From: Frankia alni ACN14a
Lineage (GTDB): Bacteria; Actinomycetota; Actinomycetes; Frankiales; Frankiaceae
Direction of reading: 5' to 3'
DNA: 64,000 nucleotides
Assembly: GCF_000058485.1 (NCBI RefSeq)
Contig: NC_008278.1
Location: 4,334,962 to 4,398,961 of the forward strand
The position numbers and the translations under genes were made by a program. Below the pieces are notes generated by a model. The model searched no databases. It saw only the letters and a list, made by a program, of their open reading frames with translations, and was not told the origin of the DNA. This document shows, one piece after another, positions 43,301-56,700 of the stretch. How positions within the stretch are numbered: position 1 is the stretch's first letter; every line of letters begins with the position of its first letter.

Positions 43301-46300
43301 TCAGGGGCGCAGTTCCGCGTCGATGAACCGGAACAGCTCCTCGGCCTGGCTTGCGGGGGAACTGACGGTGATCTCCACCACCGGGGGAGGCACCGCCGGG
43401 CCGGCCTGCACCGGGGTGGTCGCCGGCGGGTTGGTCGCCGGCGGAGTGGTCGCCGCCGGGGTGGGCTGCGCCGGGACCAGCCGGTCGAGCAGGTACCCGG
43501 CCAGGGCGGCCGGGTTCGGGTGGTCGAACACGATCGTGGCGGGCAGGCGCAGGCCGCTCGCCCGGCCGAGCCGGTTGCGCAGTTCCACCGCGGTGAGCGA
43601 GTCGAAGCCGAGCTCCTTGAAGCTGCGATCGCCCGGGCCGTCGCCCTCGCCCGCGTCGCCGGCGGTGTGGCCGAGCACCGCCCGAACGTTGCTCACCACG
43701 AACTGTCCGACCAGCTCACGGCGACGATGTGGCTCGGCGTCCGCGAGTTGGGTGGCGAGATCCGCCACCACGGGCTGGGGGCGCGCGGCGGCCTGCGCCG
43801 GGCGGGCCAGCGACCGCAGCGGCGCCGGCAGGTCAGCCCCGGCCACCAGCCGCGCCGGGTCCAGCCGCACGGCGACCAACGCCGGCACGTCCGCGCCGAG
43901 GGCGGCGTCGAGCAGGGCGAGGCTGTGGGCCGCCGAGAGCGGCAGCACCCCGGCCCGGGCCATCCTCGCCTGGTCCGTCGCCGACAACGAGCCGGTCATC
44001 GCGCTGTCGGAACGCCACAGGCCCCACGCGACCGAGGTGGCCGCGAGCCCGTCGCGGGACCGGGCGACCGCGAGCGCGTCGAGGAACACGTTCGCCGCCG
44101 CGTAGGCGGCCTGGCCCGGGCTGCCCACCACGCCGGCCGCGGACGAGAAGAGCACGAACGCGGCGAGATCGACGTCCCGGGTGAGCTGGTGCAGGTGCCA
44201 GGCACCGTCCACCTTGGGCCGCAGCACGGCGTCGAGCCCCACCTCGGTCAGGGTGGCCAGGGTCGCGTCGCGCAGGACGCCGGCCGCATGCAGGACGGCG
44301 GTGAGGGGATGCTCGACGTCGATCCCGGCGAGGACCCGCCGCACGGCGTCGGCGTCGGCGACGTCGGCCGCCGCGAAGGTGACCCGCGCGCCCAGCTCGG
44401 TGAGCTGCGCGCCCAGCTCGTCGGCCCCCGGCGAGGCGGGCCCGCGCCGGCTGACCAGCAGCAGGTGCCGCGCGCCGTGCGCGGCGACGAGGTGGCGGGC
44501 GACGAGGGAGCCGACCCCGCCGGGCGCGCCCGTGATCAGCACTGTGCCCTCGGGGTCCAGCGGGCGCGACAGGCGCAGCACGATCTTGCCGACGTGCCGG
44601 GCCTGGCTGAGATGGCGCAGCGCCTCGGGCGCCCGCCCCGCCGCCCAGGCCGTCACCGGCGGTGGCGTGAGGACGCCGGCCCCCAGCAGGTCGGCCAGCT
44701 CGGCGAGCATCTGGCCGATCCGGTCCTCGCCGGCCTCCATCAGGTCGAAGGCGCGGTACTCGACGCCGTGCCGGGCCTGGATCTGCGCCGGGTCACGGAC
44801 GTCGGTCTTGCCCATCTCGACGAACCGGCCGCCGGGTCCGAGCAGGCTCAGGGAGGCGTCGACGAACGCACCGGACAGCGAGTTCAGCACGACGTCGACA
44901 CCGCGCCCGCCCGTCGCCAGGCGGATGTGCTCGGCGAAGGCCACCTCACGCGAGTTGGCCAGGTGATCCGCCGCGAGACCGAGGGTGGCCAGGAACGGCC
45001 ACTTCGCGGGGCTCGCGGTGCCGTAGACGGTCACCCCCCAGTGTCGGGCGAGCTGGATCGCCGCGCCGCCGACCCCCCCGGCCGCGGAGTGCACCAGCAA
45101 CGACTCCCCCGGCTGTACCCGGGCCAGGTCGCGCAGTGCGTAGTACGCGGTGAGGTAGACGGCGGGGATGGCCGCCGCCCGGGCGAAGCTCAGCCCGGCC
45201 GGGATCGGCACCAGCAGCCGGTGGTCGGTCACCGCGACCGGGCCGATCCCACCGGAGATCAGGCCCATCACGGCGTCGCCGGGTTCGATCCCGGTGACGT
45301 CCGCTCCGGTCTCGACCACGATGCCGGCACCCTCCGTGCCCAACTCGGCCTCGCCGGGGTAGAGCCCCAGCGCGAGCATGGCGTCGCGGAAGTTCAGCCC
45401 GCTGGCGCGGATCGCGACGCGGACCTGGCCCGGTTCGAGCACCGGCCGTGGCTGCCCCAGCAGGACCAGATCGTCGACGGTGCCGCCCTCGCCGCGGGCC
45501 AGCCGCCAGTCCCCCGCCGCCGGTGCGACCAGCGCCGGGCGCCAGCCGCCCAGCCGCGCGGCCAGCAGGACGCCGTCGCGCAACGCCACCTGGGGCTCGC
45601 CGCCGGCGACCGCGTCGCGGAGCAGGTCGGTCGACGGATCCGGCCGGTCGGTGTCAACCAGCACGATCCGGCCCGGCTCCTCCGCCTGCACGCTGCGCAC
45701 CAGCCCCCAGATCGGGGCCTGCGCCAGCGCACCCACGCGGTCGCCGGGCACGGCGGCCACCGCGTCGCGAGTCAGGACCACGAACACCGCCTCCCGCAGC
45801 CGTTCGTCGGCCAGCAGGCGCCGCAGGTCGTCGAGCACACCGGCCAGCGCGGTGCGGGTGGCCTGCGGCACCGGGCCCGTCGCGGCGGGCAGGAGCAGGA
45901 CCAGCGCGTCGGGCCGGTCCCGGCCCTCGTCGAGCGCGCCGAGGGCGGCGGCGAGATCCGGCTGGTCACCGCCGGAACCCACCGTCCACAGCCGGGCCGG
46001 ACGGGCGCGGTGCGCGCCGTCCACCGGTTCCCAGCCGAGCCGGTACAGCAGGCCCGCCAGGCCAGCGACGTCCTGCGGTCGCACGGCGTCCAGCTCGCCC
46101 GCGTCCACGGTGCGCAGCGCCACCTCGTCGACCGCCGCCACCGGTGTTCCATCCGGCGCGAACAGGTGGACGCCGACGGCGTCCGCTCCGGTGCGGCGCA
46201 GCCGGATCCGAAGCCGGCCGGCCGGCGGCGCGGGCGCGAAACGACGCAGGCCGCGCCAGACGAAGGGGAGTCGCACCGCGCCGTCCACGGCGCCAAGCCC

Positions 46301-49300
46301 GGCCAGGCCGACGGCGTGCAGCGCGGCGTCCAGCACGGTCGGGGCGACGACGAAACCGGCCGGCCCGGTCACGGCGATCTCCGCCAGCACGGTGTCACCG
46401 AGCCGCCACGCGGCTGCCAGCCCCCGAAACGCCGGGCCGTAGTGGTAGCCGGCCGCGGCCAGCTCGTCGTACACGCGGTCCGTGGCAAGCGGCTGCGCCC
46501 CCGGCGGCGGCCAGGCACCGGGCAGGGCGCCGAGGTCGGCGGCGGCAGCGGGGGTCAGGGTGCCGCTGGCGTGCTCGGTCCAGGACGCGCCCAGCGATCC
46601 GGGCGCCGGCACGGCTCGGGAGTGGATCCCGACCTCCCGCGCGCCGTCGGCCGCCGGCGCCCCCAGGGTCACCTGGATCTCCACGTCCTGCCCGTCGGCC
46701 AGGACCAGCGGGGTGCGCAGCACCAGCTCGTCCACTCGCCCAGCCTCGACGACATCACCCGCCGACGCGGCCAGCTCGGCGAACAGCGCGCCGGGCACCA
46801 GGACGGTGCCGGCCACCGCGTGGTCGGACAGCCAGGGCTGGCTGGCGAGGCCGAGGCGGCCGAGCAGCAGCAGCTCGGGCCCGTGCGCCGGGCGTAGCGC
46901 CGAGGTGAGCAGCGGATGCGCCAGCGGCACGGAGCCGGCCGCGGGCGGTCCGACCGGGGCGGCGTCGAGCCAGTGCTGCCCACGGTCGAAGGCGTACGTC
47001 GGCAGGACCGGGAGGCCGGGGTGGCGGGGACCCACCTGGGCCCGCCAGTCGACGGCGACTCCCGCCACCCAGGCCTCGGCGGCGGACAGCAGGAAGCGGT
47101 CCAGGCCGCCGTCCCCCCGACGCAGGGTGCCGAGCGCCGTGGCGGCTGCGTCCGGCACCTCGTCGACGATGTCCTGGAGGCCGACGGTAAGCACGGGATG
47201 CGGGCTGATCTCGATGAACGTCCGGTACCCCGCGTCGATCGCCGCCCGCACGGCGTCCTGGAGCAGCACCGGCTGGCGCAGGTTGCGGTACCAGTACTCC
47301 GGCTGGCCGAAGTCGTCGGCGGACTGCGGGTCGAGCCGGGCACCCGTCACCGTCGAGAAGTAGTCCACCCCGGACCAGTCGTGCTCCTCGACGCGCGGCA
47401 GGACCCGCAGCAGCTCGTCGCGGAGCACCTCGACCTGCGCCGAGTGGGAGGCGTAGTCCACGTCGATCGGCCGGGCCCGGAACCCGTCCCGCTCGAACAG
47501 CTCCCGCGCGGCCTCGATCGCCTCGGCGGTGCCGGCCAGGACGGTCGAGTTCGGGCCGTTGAGGGCCGCCACCGACAGGGCGCCGACGGTGACGGCGGCG
47601 AGCGTCGCGTCGACCCGGTCTCGCGGCGCCGACACGGACAGCATCGCGCCGCGGCCCGCGATCGCGGCGAGTGCCCGGGAGCGCAGCGCCGCCACCGCGG
47701 CCGAGTCGGCGAGCGACAGCGCCCCGGCCGCACCGGCCGCGGCGATCTCACCCTGGGAATGCCCGATCACCGCGGCCGGGCTGACCCCGACGGACTCCCA
47801 GACCGCGGTCAGCCCGGTCATGACGGCCCACAGCAGTGGCTGGACCACGTCCACCGACTGGACGGGGCCGGCCGCGTCGACCTCCCCGCCGTCCCCGCGC
47901 AGCCGCTCGAGCAGGGACCAGCCGGTCACCGGGTCCAGCGCCGCCGCGCACTCGGCGATCCGCGCCGCGAAGGCGGGGGACGAGGCCAGCAGCTCCCGCG
48001 CCATCTCGGTCCACTGCGCGCCCTGCCCCGGGTAGAGGAACACCGCCTCCCGCTCGCCGTCGCTGTGCCCGCTCACGACGCCCGCGGCCGGTTCGGCCTG
48101 CGCCAGCGCGGTCAGGCCCGCGATCGCCTCGCCGTGGTCCCGGGCGACGACGACGGCGCGGTGGTCGAACTGCGGGCGGGTGTGCACCAGCTCGGCGGCC
48201 ACCCCGGCCAGCGACTGACCGGGATGGCTGCGCAGGTAGGCGTGCAGCCGCCGCGCCTCGCCCCGCAGGGAGGCGGGCGACTTCGCCGACAGGACGAGGG
48301 GCACCGGTGGGCCGCCCGGCCCGCTACCGCCCGCCGCCGCGGCGTCGACCGTCGCGGCCGGGGCGCGCGACGGCTCCTCGATGATCACGTGCGCGTTGGT
48401 GCCGCTCATGCCGAACGCGGACACGCCGAACCGCCGCGTGCGCTCACCGTCCGGCCACGGGACGTCCTCGGTCAGCAGCGCCACCGCACCCCGGCCCCAC
48501 TCGACGTGGCGGCTCGGTGCGTCGACGTGCAGGGTACGCGGCAGAACGCGGTTCTCCAGCGCCTGCACCATCTTGATGATCCCGCCGACGCCGGCCGCGG
48601 CCTGGGTGTGGCCGATGTTCGACTTGAGCGATCCCAGCCACAGCGGCGGGGCCGAACCACGGTCGGCGCCATAGGTCGCGAGCACGGCCCGAGCCTCGAC
48701 GGGGTCGCCGAGGGTGGTCCCGGTGCCGTGCGCCTCCACGACGTCGACGTCCACGGCGGACAGCCCAGCGTCAGCGAGCGCCTGCGCGATCACGCTCTCC
48801 TGCGCGGGCCCGTTCGGGGCGGTCAGCCCGTTGCTCGCGCCGTCGGAGTTGATCGCCGAACCCCGCACCACCGCGAGCACGGGATGGCCGTTGCGCCGGG
48901 CGTCGGAGAGTCGTTCCACCACCAGCATGCCGACGCCCTCGCTGAACCCGGTGCCGTCGGCCGCGTCCGCGAACGCCCGGCACCGGCCGTCCGGCGAGAG
49001 TCCCCGCTGCCGGCTGAACTCGACGAAGATGGACGGGGTCGCCATCAGCGTCGCCCCGCCGACCAGGGCGAGGTCGCATTCGCCGTTGTGCAGCGCCTGC
49101 CGGGCGAAGTGCAGGGCCACCAACGACGACGAGCACGCCGTGTCGACGGTGACGGCGGGCCCGCGCAGCCCGAGGGCGTAGGAGATCCGACCCGAGGCCA
49201 CGCTGCCCGCGCTGCCGGTCGACAGGTAGCCGCCGTGCTCGGCGGGGTTGCCGGCGGCGCGCGCGCCGTACTCGGTGTAGATCAGCCCGACGTAGACCCC

Positions 49301-52300
49301 GGTGCGCGAGCCGCGCAGCCGGGTCGGGTCGATCCCGGCGCGCTGCACCGCCTCCCACGACGTCTCCAGCAGCAGCCGCTGCTGGGGGTCGGTGGCACGC
49401 GCCTCGCGCGGATTCATCGCGAAGAACTCGGCGTCGAAGCCGGCGACGTCCCCGAGGAACCCGCCGCGGCGGGTGTAGGACGTGCCCGGCGTGTCCGGGT
49501 CGTCGTCGAACAGGCTGGCAAGGTCCCATCCTCGGTCGGCGGGGAACTCGCCGATGGCGTCCGTGCCCGAACTGACCAGCTGCCACAGGTCCTCGGGCGT
49601 CACGACGCCGCCGGGATAGCGGCAGGCCATGGAGACGATCGCGATCGGGTCGTCGGCGTCGCGCGCCCGGCGAGCGCCGGCTCCCGCCACGGCGCCCGGC
49701 TCGGCCGCCAGGTGGCGGGCCAGGTCGCGGGGAGTCGGAAAGTCGAACACCAGGGTCGCGGGCAGGCGCCGGCCCACGGCGCGGCTGAGATGATCCCGCA
49801 TCTCCACCGCGGTCAGCGAGTCCAGGCCGAGGTCACGGAACGTGCGGTCGGGACGCACCACCTCCGCCGAGCGGTGGCCGAGCACACCGGCGACGGCGGC
49901 ACGGACCGCGCCCAGCAGCGCCTCGACGCGCTCCTCCCCGGCCAGCCCGGCAAGCGCGTCCGGCGTGAGCTTCGCGGCGGCGGAGCGCCCGCCGACGCGT
50001 GCCCGCTGCCGACGGGCCCGCGTACGCGCGGGCGCCACCACGTCGACGCCCGTGCCGGTGGTCGTGCCGGTGGTCGTCGAGCCCGCGCCGCCGGCGCCGT
50101 CCACCGCACGCAGGGTCAGGCCGGCCACGGTCAGCACCGGCGAACCGTCGACGGCGAACGCCGCGAGCGCGAAGGCGTCGGCGCCGGTGGGCGTGAGCCG
50201 GACCCGCAGCTCCCGGGCGCCGGTGGCGTACAGGTGGACGTCGGTCCAGGTGAAGGGGACCACGGCCGGGTCGGTCGGCGCGCGCGGCCCGGTGGCCCGG
50301 TCGAGAAACGCGACCTGCACGGCGGCGTCCAGCAGAACCGGGTGCAGCAGGTAACCGTGCACGCCTTCCCCTTCGGGCAGCGCGAGGTCGGCGAACACCT
50401 CCCCGCCCGCCCGCCAGGCCGACCGGACGGCGCGCAGCGCAGGCCCGTAGTGGACGCCGAACCCCGACAGCGCGGCGTAGGCGGCCGGCAGGTCGATCGC
50501 CTCGGCGCCCGGCGGCGGCCACGATGCGGGGCCGGTCGCGACGGCCCCGCCGGACTCGTCGGAAGCTGCGAGCGAACCGGTCGCGTGGCGCCGCCAGGTC
50601 GCGCCGGGACTCTGCCCGCCGACGCGGGTGTGGATCGTGAACCGGCTGTCCTCCCCCACGCTCACCTGGGCCTCGACCGGCCCGTCCGGCATGTCCACCG
50701 GGGCGAGCAGGACCAGCTCCTCGAGGGCGGGCACACCGAGCCAGTCGCCGGCGGCCAGCGCGAGTTCGGCGAGGGCGGCGCCGCTGAGCAGCGTGCGCTC
50801 ACCGAGGCGGTGCTGGCGCGCCCACCCCGGCCCACCCGGCAGCCGACCGGTCAGCAGCACACCCGACGCCTGGTCGACGACGATGCCCAGCACCGGATGG
50901 CCGGAGGCGGCGATCCCGGGACCGGCCGTGGGCACAGCGTTGGTGTCCAACCAGTGCCGGCTCTCCTGGAAGGCGTAGGTCGGCAGGTCGGTCAGCCGCC
51001 CGGCCGCCGCCGTGCCCCAGTCGACCGGCGTGCCCGCGGCGAACAGCGCGCCCGCAGCGGTCAGCAGCTGCTCGACGCCGCCGTGGTCGCGACGCAACGT
51101 GGCGAGCGCCCGCGCCGGCTCGGCCAGCCCGTCGAGCACCTCACGCACCGGGGCGACGAGCACCGGATGTGGGCTGACCTCCAGGAACACTCGGTGACCG
51201 GCCTCGGCGAGCGCCGCGACCGCCTCCGCCAGCCGCACCGGCTCACGCAGGTTGCGGTACCAGTAAGCGGCGTCGAGCTCCGCCGTGTCGATCCGGCTCG
51301 CCGTGACCGTGGACAGGAACTCGACACCCGCCGAACGCGGTCGCACCCCGGCGAAGGCGGCCAGCAGGCGGTCCCGCAGGGGCTCGACCGCGGCCGAGTG
51401 CGACGCGTAGTCGACCGGGATGAGCCGGGCGCGCACGCCCTGGGCCGTGCAGCCCTCGACCAGGGCGGCCACCGCTGCGGGCTGCCCCGCCACCACGGTG
51501 GCGTTCGGGCCGTTGAGCGCGGCGATGTCGATGCCGGGGAGGAGCCGGGCGCGCACGGCGGACTCCGGCAGGTCGATCGATGCCATGGCACCCGTGCCGG
51601 CGATCTCGACGAGCGCCCTGCTGCGCACCGCGACCAGTTCCGCCGCGTCGGCCAGCTCCAGCGCACCGGCGACGTAGGCCGCGGCGATCTCGCCCTGGGA
51701 GTGGCCGACCACGGCGGCGGGCTCGACGCCCAGCGCCCGCCAGGCCGCGGCCAGCGACACCATCACCGCGAACAGCGCCGGCTGCACGACGTCGACGCGC
51801 TCCAACGCCGCGCCGTCGCCGGTGAGCACCTCCCTGAGGTCCCAGTCGACGTGGGGCGCCAGCGCCCGCGCGCAGCGGTCCAGCTCCGTCCGGAACGGCT
51901 CGGACGTCTCCAGCAGCCCGGCCGCCATGCCCACCCACTGCGAACCCTGGCCGGGGAAGACGAACACCGGGCGGCCCGCGGTGATCGCCTCGCCGCGGGC
52001 CCCTCGGGTCGTCGGGAGGTCATGTTCGAGGGCGTCGAGCACCTCGTCGAGCTCGACGCGGCTCGTCCCCACCGCGACCGCACGGTGCTCCAGCGCGGCG
52101 CGGCCGTGCGCGAGGGTGTGCGCCACGTCCGCCGGGTCGGCCTCGGGATGGTCCGCCAGGAACCCGCGCAGCCGCCCGAGCTGGGCGTCGAGCGCCTCGG
52201 CGGTATGCCCGCTGACCACCCAGGCCACCGGCCCGGGTTGCTGTGGCCCGGGCGCGTCCGGGTCGATCCGCGGGCCGCTCGCCGCCGGCTCGCTCCCGGC

Positions 52301-53758
52301 TCCTGCCGGCTCACTCCCGGCTCCTGCCGGTTCGGCCACGGCCTGCCCGCCGTCCGGCGCGGGCGCCTGTTCCAGGATGACGTGCGCGTTCGTGCCGCTG
52401 ATTCCGAAGGAGGAGACCGCGGCCCGTCGGGGCCGCTCGCGCGACGGCCATGCGATCGACCGCGTGAGCAGGCTGACCGCCGAGGAGTCCCAGTCGACGT
52501 GGGGGGTGGGGGCGTCCACGTGCAGGGTGGCCGGCAGCCGGCCGTGCCGCATCGCGAGCGCCATCTTGATCACGCCGCCGATGCCGGCGGCGGCCTGGGT
52601 GTGACCGATGTTGGACTTCAGCGAGCCGAGCCAGGCCGGGTCATCCCGGGTGTGCGCCCGCCCGTAGGTGGCCAGCAGCGCGTTCACCTCGATCGGGTCG
52701 CCCAGGCCCGTGCCGGTGCCGTGCCCCTCGATGGCGTCCACCTCGGACGCGGCCAGGGCGGCGTCGCTCAGGGCGGCCCGGATCACCCGCTGCTGCGCCG
52801 TCCCGTTCGGCGCGGAGAGCTGGGTGCTCGCGCCGTCGGAGTTGATCGCGCTACCCCGCAGCACCGCCACCACCGGATGGCCGTTGCGCCGGGCGTCGGA
52901 GAGCCGTTCGAGCAGCACCAGGCCGACGCCCTCGCCCCACCCGGTGCCGTCGGCGCCGGCCGCGTACGCCTTGCAGCGGCCGTCCGGGGACAGGCCGCGC
53001 TGGCGGCTGAACTCGATGAAGGTCGCCGGGGTCGCCATGACGGTCACACCGCCGACCAGCGCGAGCGAGCACTCGCCCCGGCGGATCGCCTGCGCGCCGT
53101 AGTGCAGCGCCACGAGCGAGGATGAGCAGGCCGTGTCGACGGTCACCGCGGGCCCCTCGAACCCGAACGTGTAGGCCAGCCGGCCGGAGGCGATGCTGCC
53201 GGCGCTGCCGGTGCCGATGAAGCCCTCGAAGCCCTCCGGCGCGCGGGAATGCCGGGAACCGTAGTCGGAGTACATCAGCCCGACGAAGACCCCGACCGGC
53301 GCACCGGAAAGCGACCGCGGGTCGAGCCCGCCCCGCTCCAGTGCCTCCCACGCGGTCTGCAGCAGCAGGCGCTGCTGCGGGTCGATGGTCAGGGCCTCCC
53401 GCGGGCTGATCCCGAAAAGGTCCGCGTCGAAGTCCGCGGCATCGTGCAGGAAGCCGCCCTCGCCGGCATAGCTGGTGCCGGGGGTGTCGCCGGCGGGGTC
53501 GATGAGCTCGTCCAGCGGCCAGCCGCGATCGGTGGGAAACGGCGTCACGGCGTCCGTCTGTGCGGAAACGAGATCCCACAACTGGTCGGGAGTGCGCACG
53601 CCCCCCGGATACCGGCAGGCCATGCTGACGATCGCCAGCGGTTCCCGCGCGGCAAGTTCGACGTTCTCCAGTTTCGCGCGGGTGGCGAGCAGCTCGTTTG
53701 TTGCGCGCTTGAGATAGCCCCGCAACCGTTCTTCGTTCGACATCTCTTCGTTCGACAT
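43301..53758 (-). CDS. Modular polyketide synthase, two modules: KS-AT-DH-ACP and KS-AT-DH-ER-KR-ACP
   Basis: A 3485-aa protein with an N-terminal docking helix ([16 protein letters not shown]). First module: KS 36-462 (DTACSSS), AT 590-890 (GHSQGE, VDYASH: methylmalonyl), DH 950-1215 whose HxxxGxxxxP reads [13 protein letters not shown] 1276-1346 (LGLDSL), and no KR. Second module: KS 1370-1796, AT 1903-2222 (GHSQGE, VDYASH: methylmalonyl), DH 2278-2555 ([10 protein letters not shown] intact, LDAALH), ER 2743-3056 ([17 protein letters not shown]; Tyr in [10 protein letters not shown]), KR 3066-3259 (Ser, AAYAAAN), ACP 3346-3419. The C-terminal tail ([14 protein letters not shown]) is a docking element. 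Two in-frame ATG codons, 53758 and 53743, begin a duplicated MSNEE. Confidence 0.97.
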   Translation of the reverse strand: MSNEEMSNEERLRGYLKRATNELLATRAKLENVELAAREPLAIVSMACRYPGGVRTPDQLWDLVSAQTDAVTPFPTDRGWPLDELIDPAGDTPGTSYAGEGGFLHDAADFDADLFGISPREALTIDPQQRLLLQTAWEALERGGLDPRSLSGAPVGVFVGLMYSDYGSRHSRAPEGFEGFIGTGSAGSIASGRLAYTFGFEGPAVTVDTACSSSLVALHYGAQAIRRGECSLALVGGVTVMATPATFIEFSRQRGLSPDGRCKAYAAGADGTGWGEGVGLVLLERLSDARRNGHPVVAVLRGSAINSDGASTQLSAPNGTAQQRVIRAALSDAALAASEVDAIEGHGTGTGLGDPIEVNALLATYGRAHTRDDPAWLGSLKSNIGHTQAAAGIGGVIKMALAMRHGRLPATLHVDAPTPHVDWDSSAVSLLTRSIAWPSRERPRRAAVSSFGISGTNAHVILEQAPAPDGGQAVAEPAGAGSEPAGAGSEPAASGPRIDPDAPGPQQPGPVAWVVSGHTAEALDAQLGRLRGFLADHPEADPADVAHTLAHGRAALEHRAVAVGTSRVELDEVLDALEHDLPTTRGARGEAITAGRPVFVFPGQGSQWVGMAAGLLETSEPFRTELDRCARALAPHVDWDLREVLTGDGAALERVDVVQPALFAVMVSLAAAWRALGVEPAAVVGHSQGEIAAAYVAGALELADAAELVAVRSRALVEIAGTGAMASIDLPESAVRARLLPGIDIAALNGPNATVVAGQPAAVAALVEGCTAQGVRARLIPVDYASHSAAVEPLRDRLLAAFAGVRPRSAGVEFLSTVTASRIDTAELDAAYWYRNLREPVRLAEAVAALAEAGHRVFLEVSPHPVLVAPVREVLDGLAEPARALATLRRDHGGVEQLLTAAGALFAAGTPVDWGTAAAGRLTDLPTYAFQESRHWLDTNAVPTAGPGIAASGHPVLGIVVDQASGVLLTGRLPGGPGWARQHRLGERTLLSGAALAELALAAGDWLGVPALEELVLLAPVDMPDGPVEAQVSVGEDSRFTIHTRVGGQSPGATWRRHATGSLAASDESGGAVATGPASWPPPGAEAIDLPAAYAALSGFGVHYGPALRAVRSAWRAGGEVFADLALPEGEGVHGYLLHPVLLDAAVQVAFLDRATGPRAPTDPAVVPFTWTDVHLYATGARELRVRLTPTGADAFALAAFAVDGSPVLTVAGLTLRAVDGAGGAGSTTTGTTTGTGVDVVAPARTRARRQRARVGGRSAAAKLTPDALAGLAGEERVEALLGAVRAAVAGVLGHRSAEVVRPDRTFRDLGLDSLTAVEMRDHLSRAVGRRLPATLVFDFPTPRDLARHLAAEPGAVAGAGARRARDADDPIAIVSMACRYPGGVVTPEDLWQLVSSGTDAIGEFPADRGWDLASLFDDDPDTPGTSYTRRGGFLGDVAGFDAEFFAMNPREARATDPQQRLLLETSWEAVQRAGIDPTRLRGSRTGVYVGLIYTEYGARAAGNPAEHGGYLSTGSAGSVASGRISYALGLRGPAVTVDTACSSSLVALHFARQALHNGECDLALVGGATLMATPSIFVEFSRQRGLSPDGRCRAFADAADGTGFSEGVGMLVVERLSDARRNGHPVLAVVRGSAINSDGASNGLTAPNGPAQESVIAQALADAGLSAVDVDVVEAHGTGTTLGDPVEARAVLATYGADRGSAPPLWLGSLKSNIGHTQAAAGVGGIIKMVQALENRVLPRTLHVDAPSRHVEWGRGAVALLTEDVPWPDGERTRRFGVSAFGMSGTNAHVIIEEPSRAPAATVDAAAAGGSGPGGPPVPLVLSAKSPASLRGEARRLHAYLRSHPGQSLAGVAAELVHTRPQFDHRAVVVARDHGEAIAGLTALAQAEPAAGVVSGHSDGEREAVFLYPGQGAQWTEMARELLASSPAFAARIAECAAALDPVTGWSLLERLRGDGGEVDAAGPVQSVDVVQPLLWAVMTGLTAVWESVGVSPAAVIGHSQGEIAAAGAAGALSLADSAAVAALRSRALAAIAGRGAMLSVSAPRDRVDATLAAVTVGALSVAALNGPNSTVLAGTAEAIEAARELFERDGFRARPIDVDYASHSAQVEVLRDELLRVLPRVEEHDWSGVDYFSTVTGARLDPQSADDFGQPEYWYRNLRQPVLLQDAVRAAIDAGYRTFIEISPHPVLTVGLQDIVDEVPDAAATALGTLRRGDGGLDRFLLSAAEAWVAGVAVDWRAQVGPRHPGLPVLPTYAFDRGQHWLDAAPVGPPAAGSVPLAHPLLTSALRPAHGPELLLLGRLGLASQPWLSDHAVAGTVLVPGALFAELAASAGDVVEAGRVDELVLRTPLVLADGQDVEIQVTLGAPAADGAREVGIHSRAVPAPGSLGASWTEHASGTLTPAAAADLGALPGAWPPPGAQPLATDRVYDELAAAGYHYGPAFRGLAAAWRLGDTVLAEIAVTGPAGFVVAPTVLDAALHAVGLAGLGAVDGAVRLPFVWRGLRRFAPAPPAGRLRIRLRRTGADAVGVHLFAPDGTPVAAVDEVALRTVDAGELDAVRPQDVAGLAGLLYRLGWEPVDGAHRARPARLWTVGSGGDQPDLAAALGALDEGRDRPDALVLLLPAATGPVPQATRTALAGVLDDLRRLLADERLREAVFVVLTRDAVAAVPGDRVGALAQAPIWGLVRSVQAEEPGRIVLVDTDRPDPSTDLLRDAVAGGEPQVALRDGVLLAARLGGWRPALVAPAAGDWRLARGEGGTVDDLVLLGQPRPVLEPGQVRVAIRASGLNFRDAMLALGLYPGEAELGTEGAGIVVETGADVTGIEPGDAVMGLISGGIGPVAVTDHRLLVPIPAGLSFARAAAIPAVYLTAYYALRDLARVQPGESLLVHSAAGGVGGAAIQLARHWGVTVYGTASPAKWPFLATLGLAADHLANSREVAFAEHIRLATGGRGVDVVLNSLSGAFVDASLSLLGPGGRFVEMGKTDVRDPAQIQARHGVEYRAFDLMEAGEDRIGQMLAELADLLGAGVLTPPPVTAWAAGRAPEALRHLSQARHVGKIVLRLSRPLDPEGTVLITGAPGGVGSLVARHLVAAHGARHLLLVSRRGPASPGADELGAQLTELGARVTFAAADVADADAVRRVLAGIDVEHPLTAVLHAAGVLRDATLATLTEVGLDAVLRPKVDGAWHLHQLTRDVDLAAFVLFSSAAGVVGSPGQAAYAAANVFLDALAVARSRDGLAATSVAWGLWRSDSAMTGSLSATDQARMARAGVLPLSAAHSLALLDAALGADVPALVAVRLDPARLVAGADLPAPLRSLARPAQAAARPQPVVADLATQLADAEPHRRRELVGQFVVSNVRAVLGHTAGDAGEGDGPGDRSFKELGFDSLTAVELRNRLGRASGLRLPATIVFDHPNPAALAGYLLDRLVPAQPTPAATTPPATNPPATTPVQAGPAVPPPVVEITVSSPASQAEELFRFIDAELRP
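53741..53758 (-). promoter_or_regulatory. Duplicated start codon region of the two-module PKS
   Basis: The 15-bp unit ATGTCGAACGAAGAG is repeated in tandem (last base changed), giving two in-frame starts, 53758 and 53743. A purine-rich AAGGGAAAAGG upstream fits the first ATG better. Confidence 0.7.
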
Positions 53759-53776
53759 CGCCCGCGCCTTTTCCCT

Positions 53777-56700
53777 TCAGTCCTTCAGCTCGCGGTCCAG
53801 CAACCCGAAAATCTCATCATCGGAGGCTGAATCCATTCCAAAGGCTCGTTCGTCGGCGTTGTTTTCCCCGGCGCCGAGCGTTCCGAGTGCGGCGCGCAGC
53901 GCCCGGACCAGATCACCGCGCCGCTCGTCGTCGGCGGGTAGCCCCGCGGTGGTGGCGACCAGCCCGTCCAGGGCGGCCAGATCCAACGCGGCCTGCGCCG
54001 GGGCGCACAGCTCCACCAGATGATCGGTCAACGCCCTGGCGGTCGGATGGTCGAACAGCAGCGTGGTGGGTAGGCGCAGTCCGACGTCCTCGCTGAGCCG
54101 GTTGCGCAGTTCCAGCGCGGTCAGGGAGTCGAGTCCGATGTCGAACAGCCCTCGGTCCGCCGGCACTGCGGCCCGCCCGCCGAGCCCGAGCACCTCGGCG
54201 ATCCGGGCCAGCACGGCTTCCTCGACGATCCTGCGCGCCGCAGCCGCGTCGAGGCCCGCCACCGTCTGCGGCAGCCGCACCGGCCGGGCCGCGGCGGCAC
54301 CACCAGCACCGCCGACCCCGTCGGCCCCGCCGTACTCTCCGGACGCGACCGGTCCGGCGGGTGCCGACGCGCCGGCGGTCGCCGGCACCAGATCGGTCAG
54401 GACCGCCGGCAGTTGACCGGCCCGGCGGGCCAGGGCGCGCGGGTCGAATCGGGCGGGCACGAGCAGCGCCGCCGTCCCGCCCGAGCCCCGGTCAGGCAGG
54501 GGCTGATCGAGCAGGGCCTGGTCGAGTGGCTGCTGGTCGAGTGGCTGCTGGTCGAGTGGCGGCTGGTCGAGGAGGGCCTGGTCGAGCAGGGCGAGGCCCT
54601 CGTCCACGGTGAGCGGGAGCAGGCCGAGCCGGCCGAGCCGGGATCGGTCGGCGGCGGCGAGCTCGCCGGCCATCCCGGTCTCCCAGGGCCCCCACGCCAG
54701 GGAGGTCGCCGGTAGCCCCACGGCCCGACGGTGCGAGGCGAGGGCGTCGAGGAAGGTGTTCGCCGCGGCGTAGGCACCCTGACCGGCGTTGCCGACGATC
54801 CCGGCGATCGAGGAGAACAGCACGAAGGCGTCCAGCCCCGACCCGGCGGTGAGGCGATGCAGGTTCCAGGCCGCGTCGATCTTCGGCCGTAGCACCCGGT
54901 CCACCTGCTCGGCGGTCATGCCCGCCAGGATCGCGTCGTCGAGGACGCCGGCCGCGTGCACCACGGCGGTGAGCGGATGCTCGGTGCCGACGCCGGCCAG
55001 CAGCGCCTGCGCGGCGTCGTGGTCGGCGAGGTCGCAGGCCGCGACGGTCACCTGCACGCTCGCCGAGCGCAGTTCGCCGGCGAGCGCGTGCAGCCCGGGG
55101 TCCGCGTCGCCGCGCCGGCTGACCAGCAGCAGGTGCCGCGCGCCGTGCGCGAGGGCGAGCTGGCGGGCGACCACCCCGCCGAGGGCCCCGCCCGCCCCGG
55201 TGACCAGCACCGTCCCGGCGCCGAACCGTCCGGTGCCCGGCCGCGGTCCCGGCCGGGGGCCGGGGCTGGGCACCGCCCGCAGCCGCGGCCGGTACGCTCG
55301 GCCGCGGCGCAGCGCGAGCTGGGCGGGCCGGGCCGCGATCGCGTCGGGAAGCAGCGCCAGCGAGTCCGGCCGCCCGTCGACGTCGATCAGGCTGATCCGC
55401 CCCGGGTACTCGGCCTGCGCGGTGCGCACCAGCCCCCAGACCGGCGCGTCCGACAGGCGCGGTACCGCGTCGCCGCCGCCGGCCGCGACCGCGCCGCGGG
55501 TGACCACGACCAGACTGGTCTGCTCCGCGGTTGCGACGATCAGCTCCCGGACCGCCTCGATCCCCGCTCGCGCCGCGGTCGCCGGGTCGCCGTGCGGGCC
55601 GGGGACGTCGCCGTCCGGCGCCCCACCGGGCGAGACGACGGCGACCAGCACCTGCGGGCCCGCGCCGGGGTCGCCGGCGGGCTCGGTGACCTCGCGGGCG
55701 TCGGTGACGATCGGGAAGGGCAGGCGGAGCTCGGCGGCGTCGGCGCCGAGGTCGAGCACGGTGACGCCGCGCGGTGCCGGCGCCGGTACGAGTGTCTCGG
55801 GCGCCCAGTCCACCTCGTACGCCGACGGTGGCGCGGCCCCGGCCCCCGCCCCCCGCAGCAGGGACTCCTCGACCGGCCGCAGGGCGATCTCGCCCACGGA
55901 GAACACCGGGCTGCCCGCGGTGTCCACCGCGGCAAGGGAGAACGACGTCGCGCCGGTCGGTGTGACCCGGACCCGCAGCGGGCCGGTCGGGACGCCGTGC
56001 GCCCCGTGCACGCGGATGTCGCGCCAGGTGTGGGGAACGTCGATGGTGCCGTCGTCGCGGTCCTCGCCCTCCCCCGCCGCGACGATCCACCCGTGCAGCG
56101 CCGCGTCGAGCAGCTCGGCGGGCCCGCCGCCGGCGACGTCCACCTCGGACACCAGGTGTTCGCCGTCGCGCCACAGGGCCCGCAGGCCCTGGAAGGACGG
56201 CCCGTAGTCGTAGCCCCGCTCGGCGAGGGCCGGGTAGACCCCGGCGACGTCCACCGGCCGCGCCGCCGGCGACGGCTCGCCCGACCAGGGCTCGCCGGCG
56301 GCCGGACCGCCCGCGTCGGCGGCGGCCACGAGGCTGGCCTGGGCGTGCAGGGTCCAGTCCTCGGCGCCGGGAACCCGACCGAAGATGCGGGCCGCGGCAC
56401 CGTCGGGTGTGCGCTCCAGGGTGACCCGCAGCCGCACGTCGCCGCCGCCGAGCAGCACCGGGGCGAGCAGCGTCAGCTCCTCCACCGCGGTCGTGCCCAC
56501 CCGGCCGGCCAGCCAGCCGAACAGGTCCACGACCGCGGCGGCGGGCAGCAGCGGTGCGCCGTGCAGCGCGTGGTCGGCCAGCCATGGCTGGCGCCGCGTC
56601 GAGAGCACCCCCGTGTACACGCTGTGCGCGCCGCCCGGCATCTCGACCGCCGCCGAGAGCAACGGGTGGTCCGGCTCGTCCATGCCGAGCGCGGCGGCGG

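Noticed and set aside
46916-53125. Open plus-strand frame of about 2069 codons
   Set aside because: It lies fully antisense to the two-module PKS gene, has Arg/His/Gly-rich composition without domains, and reflects the GC-rich third positions of the real gene.
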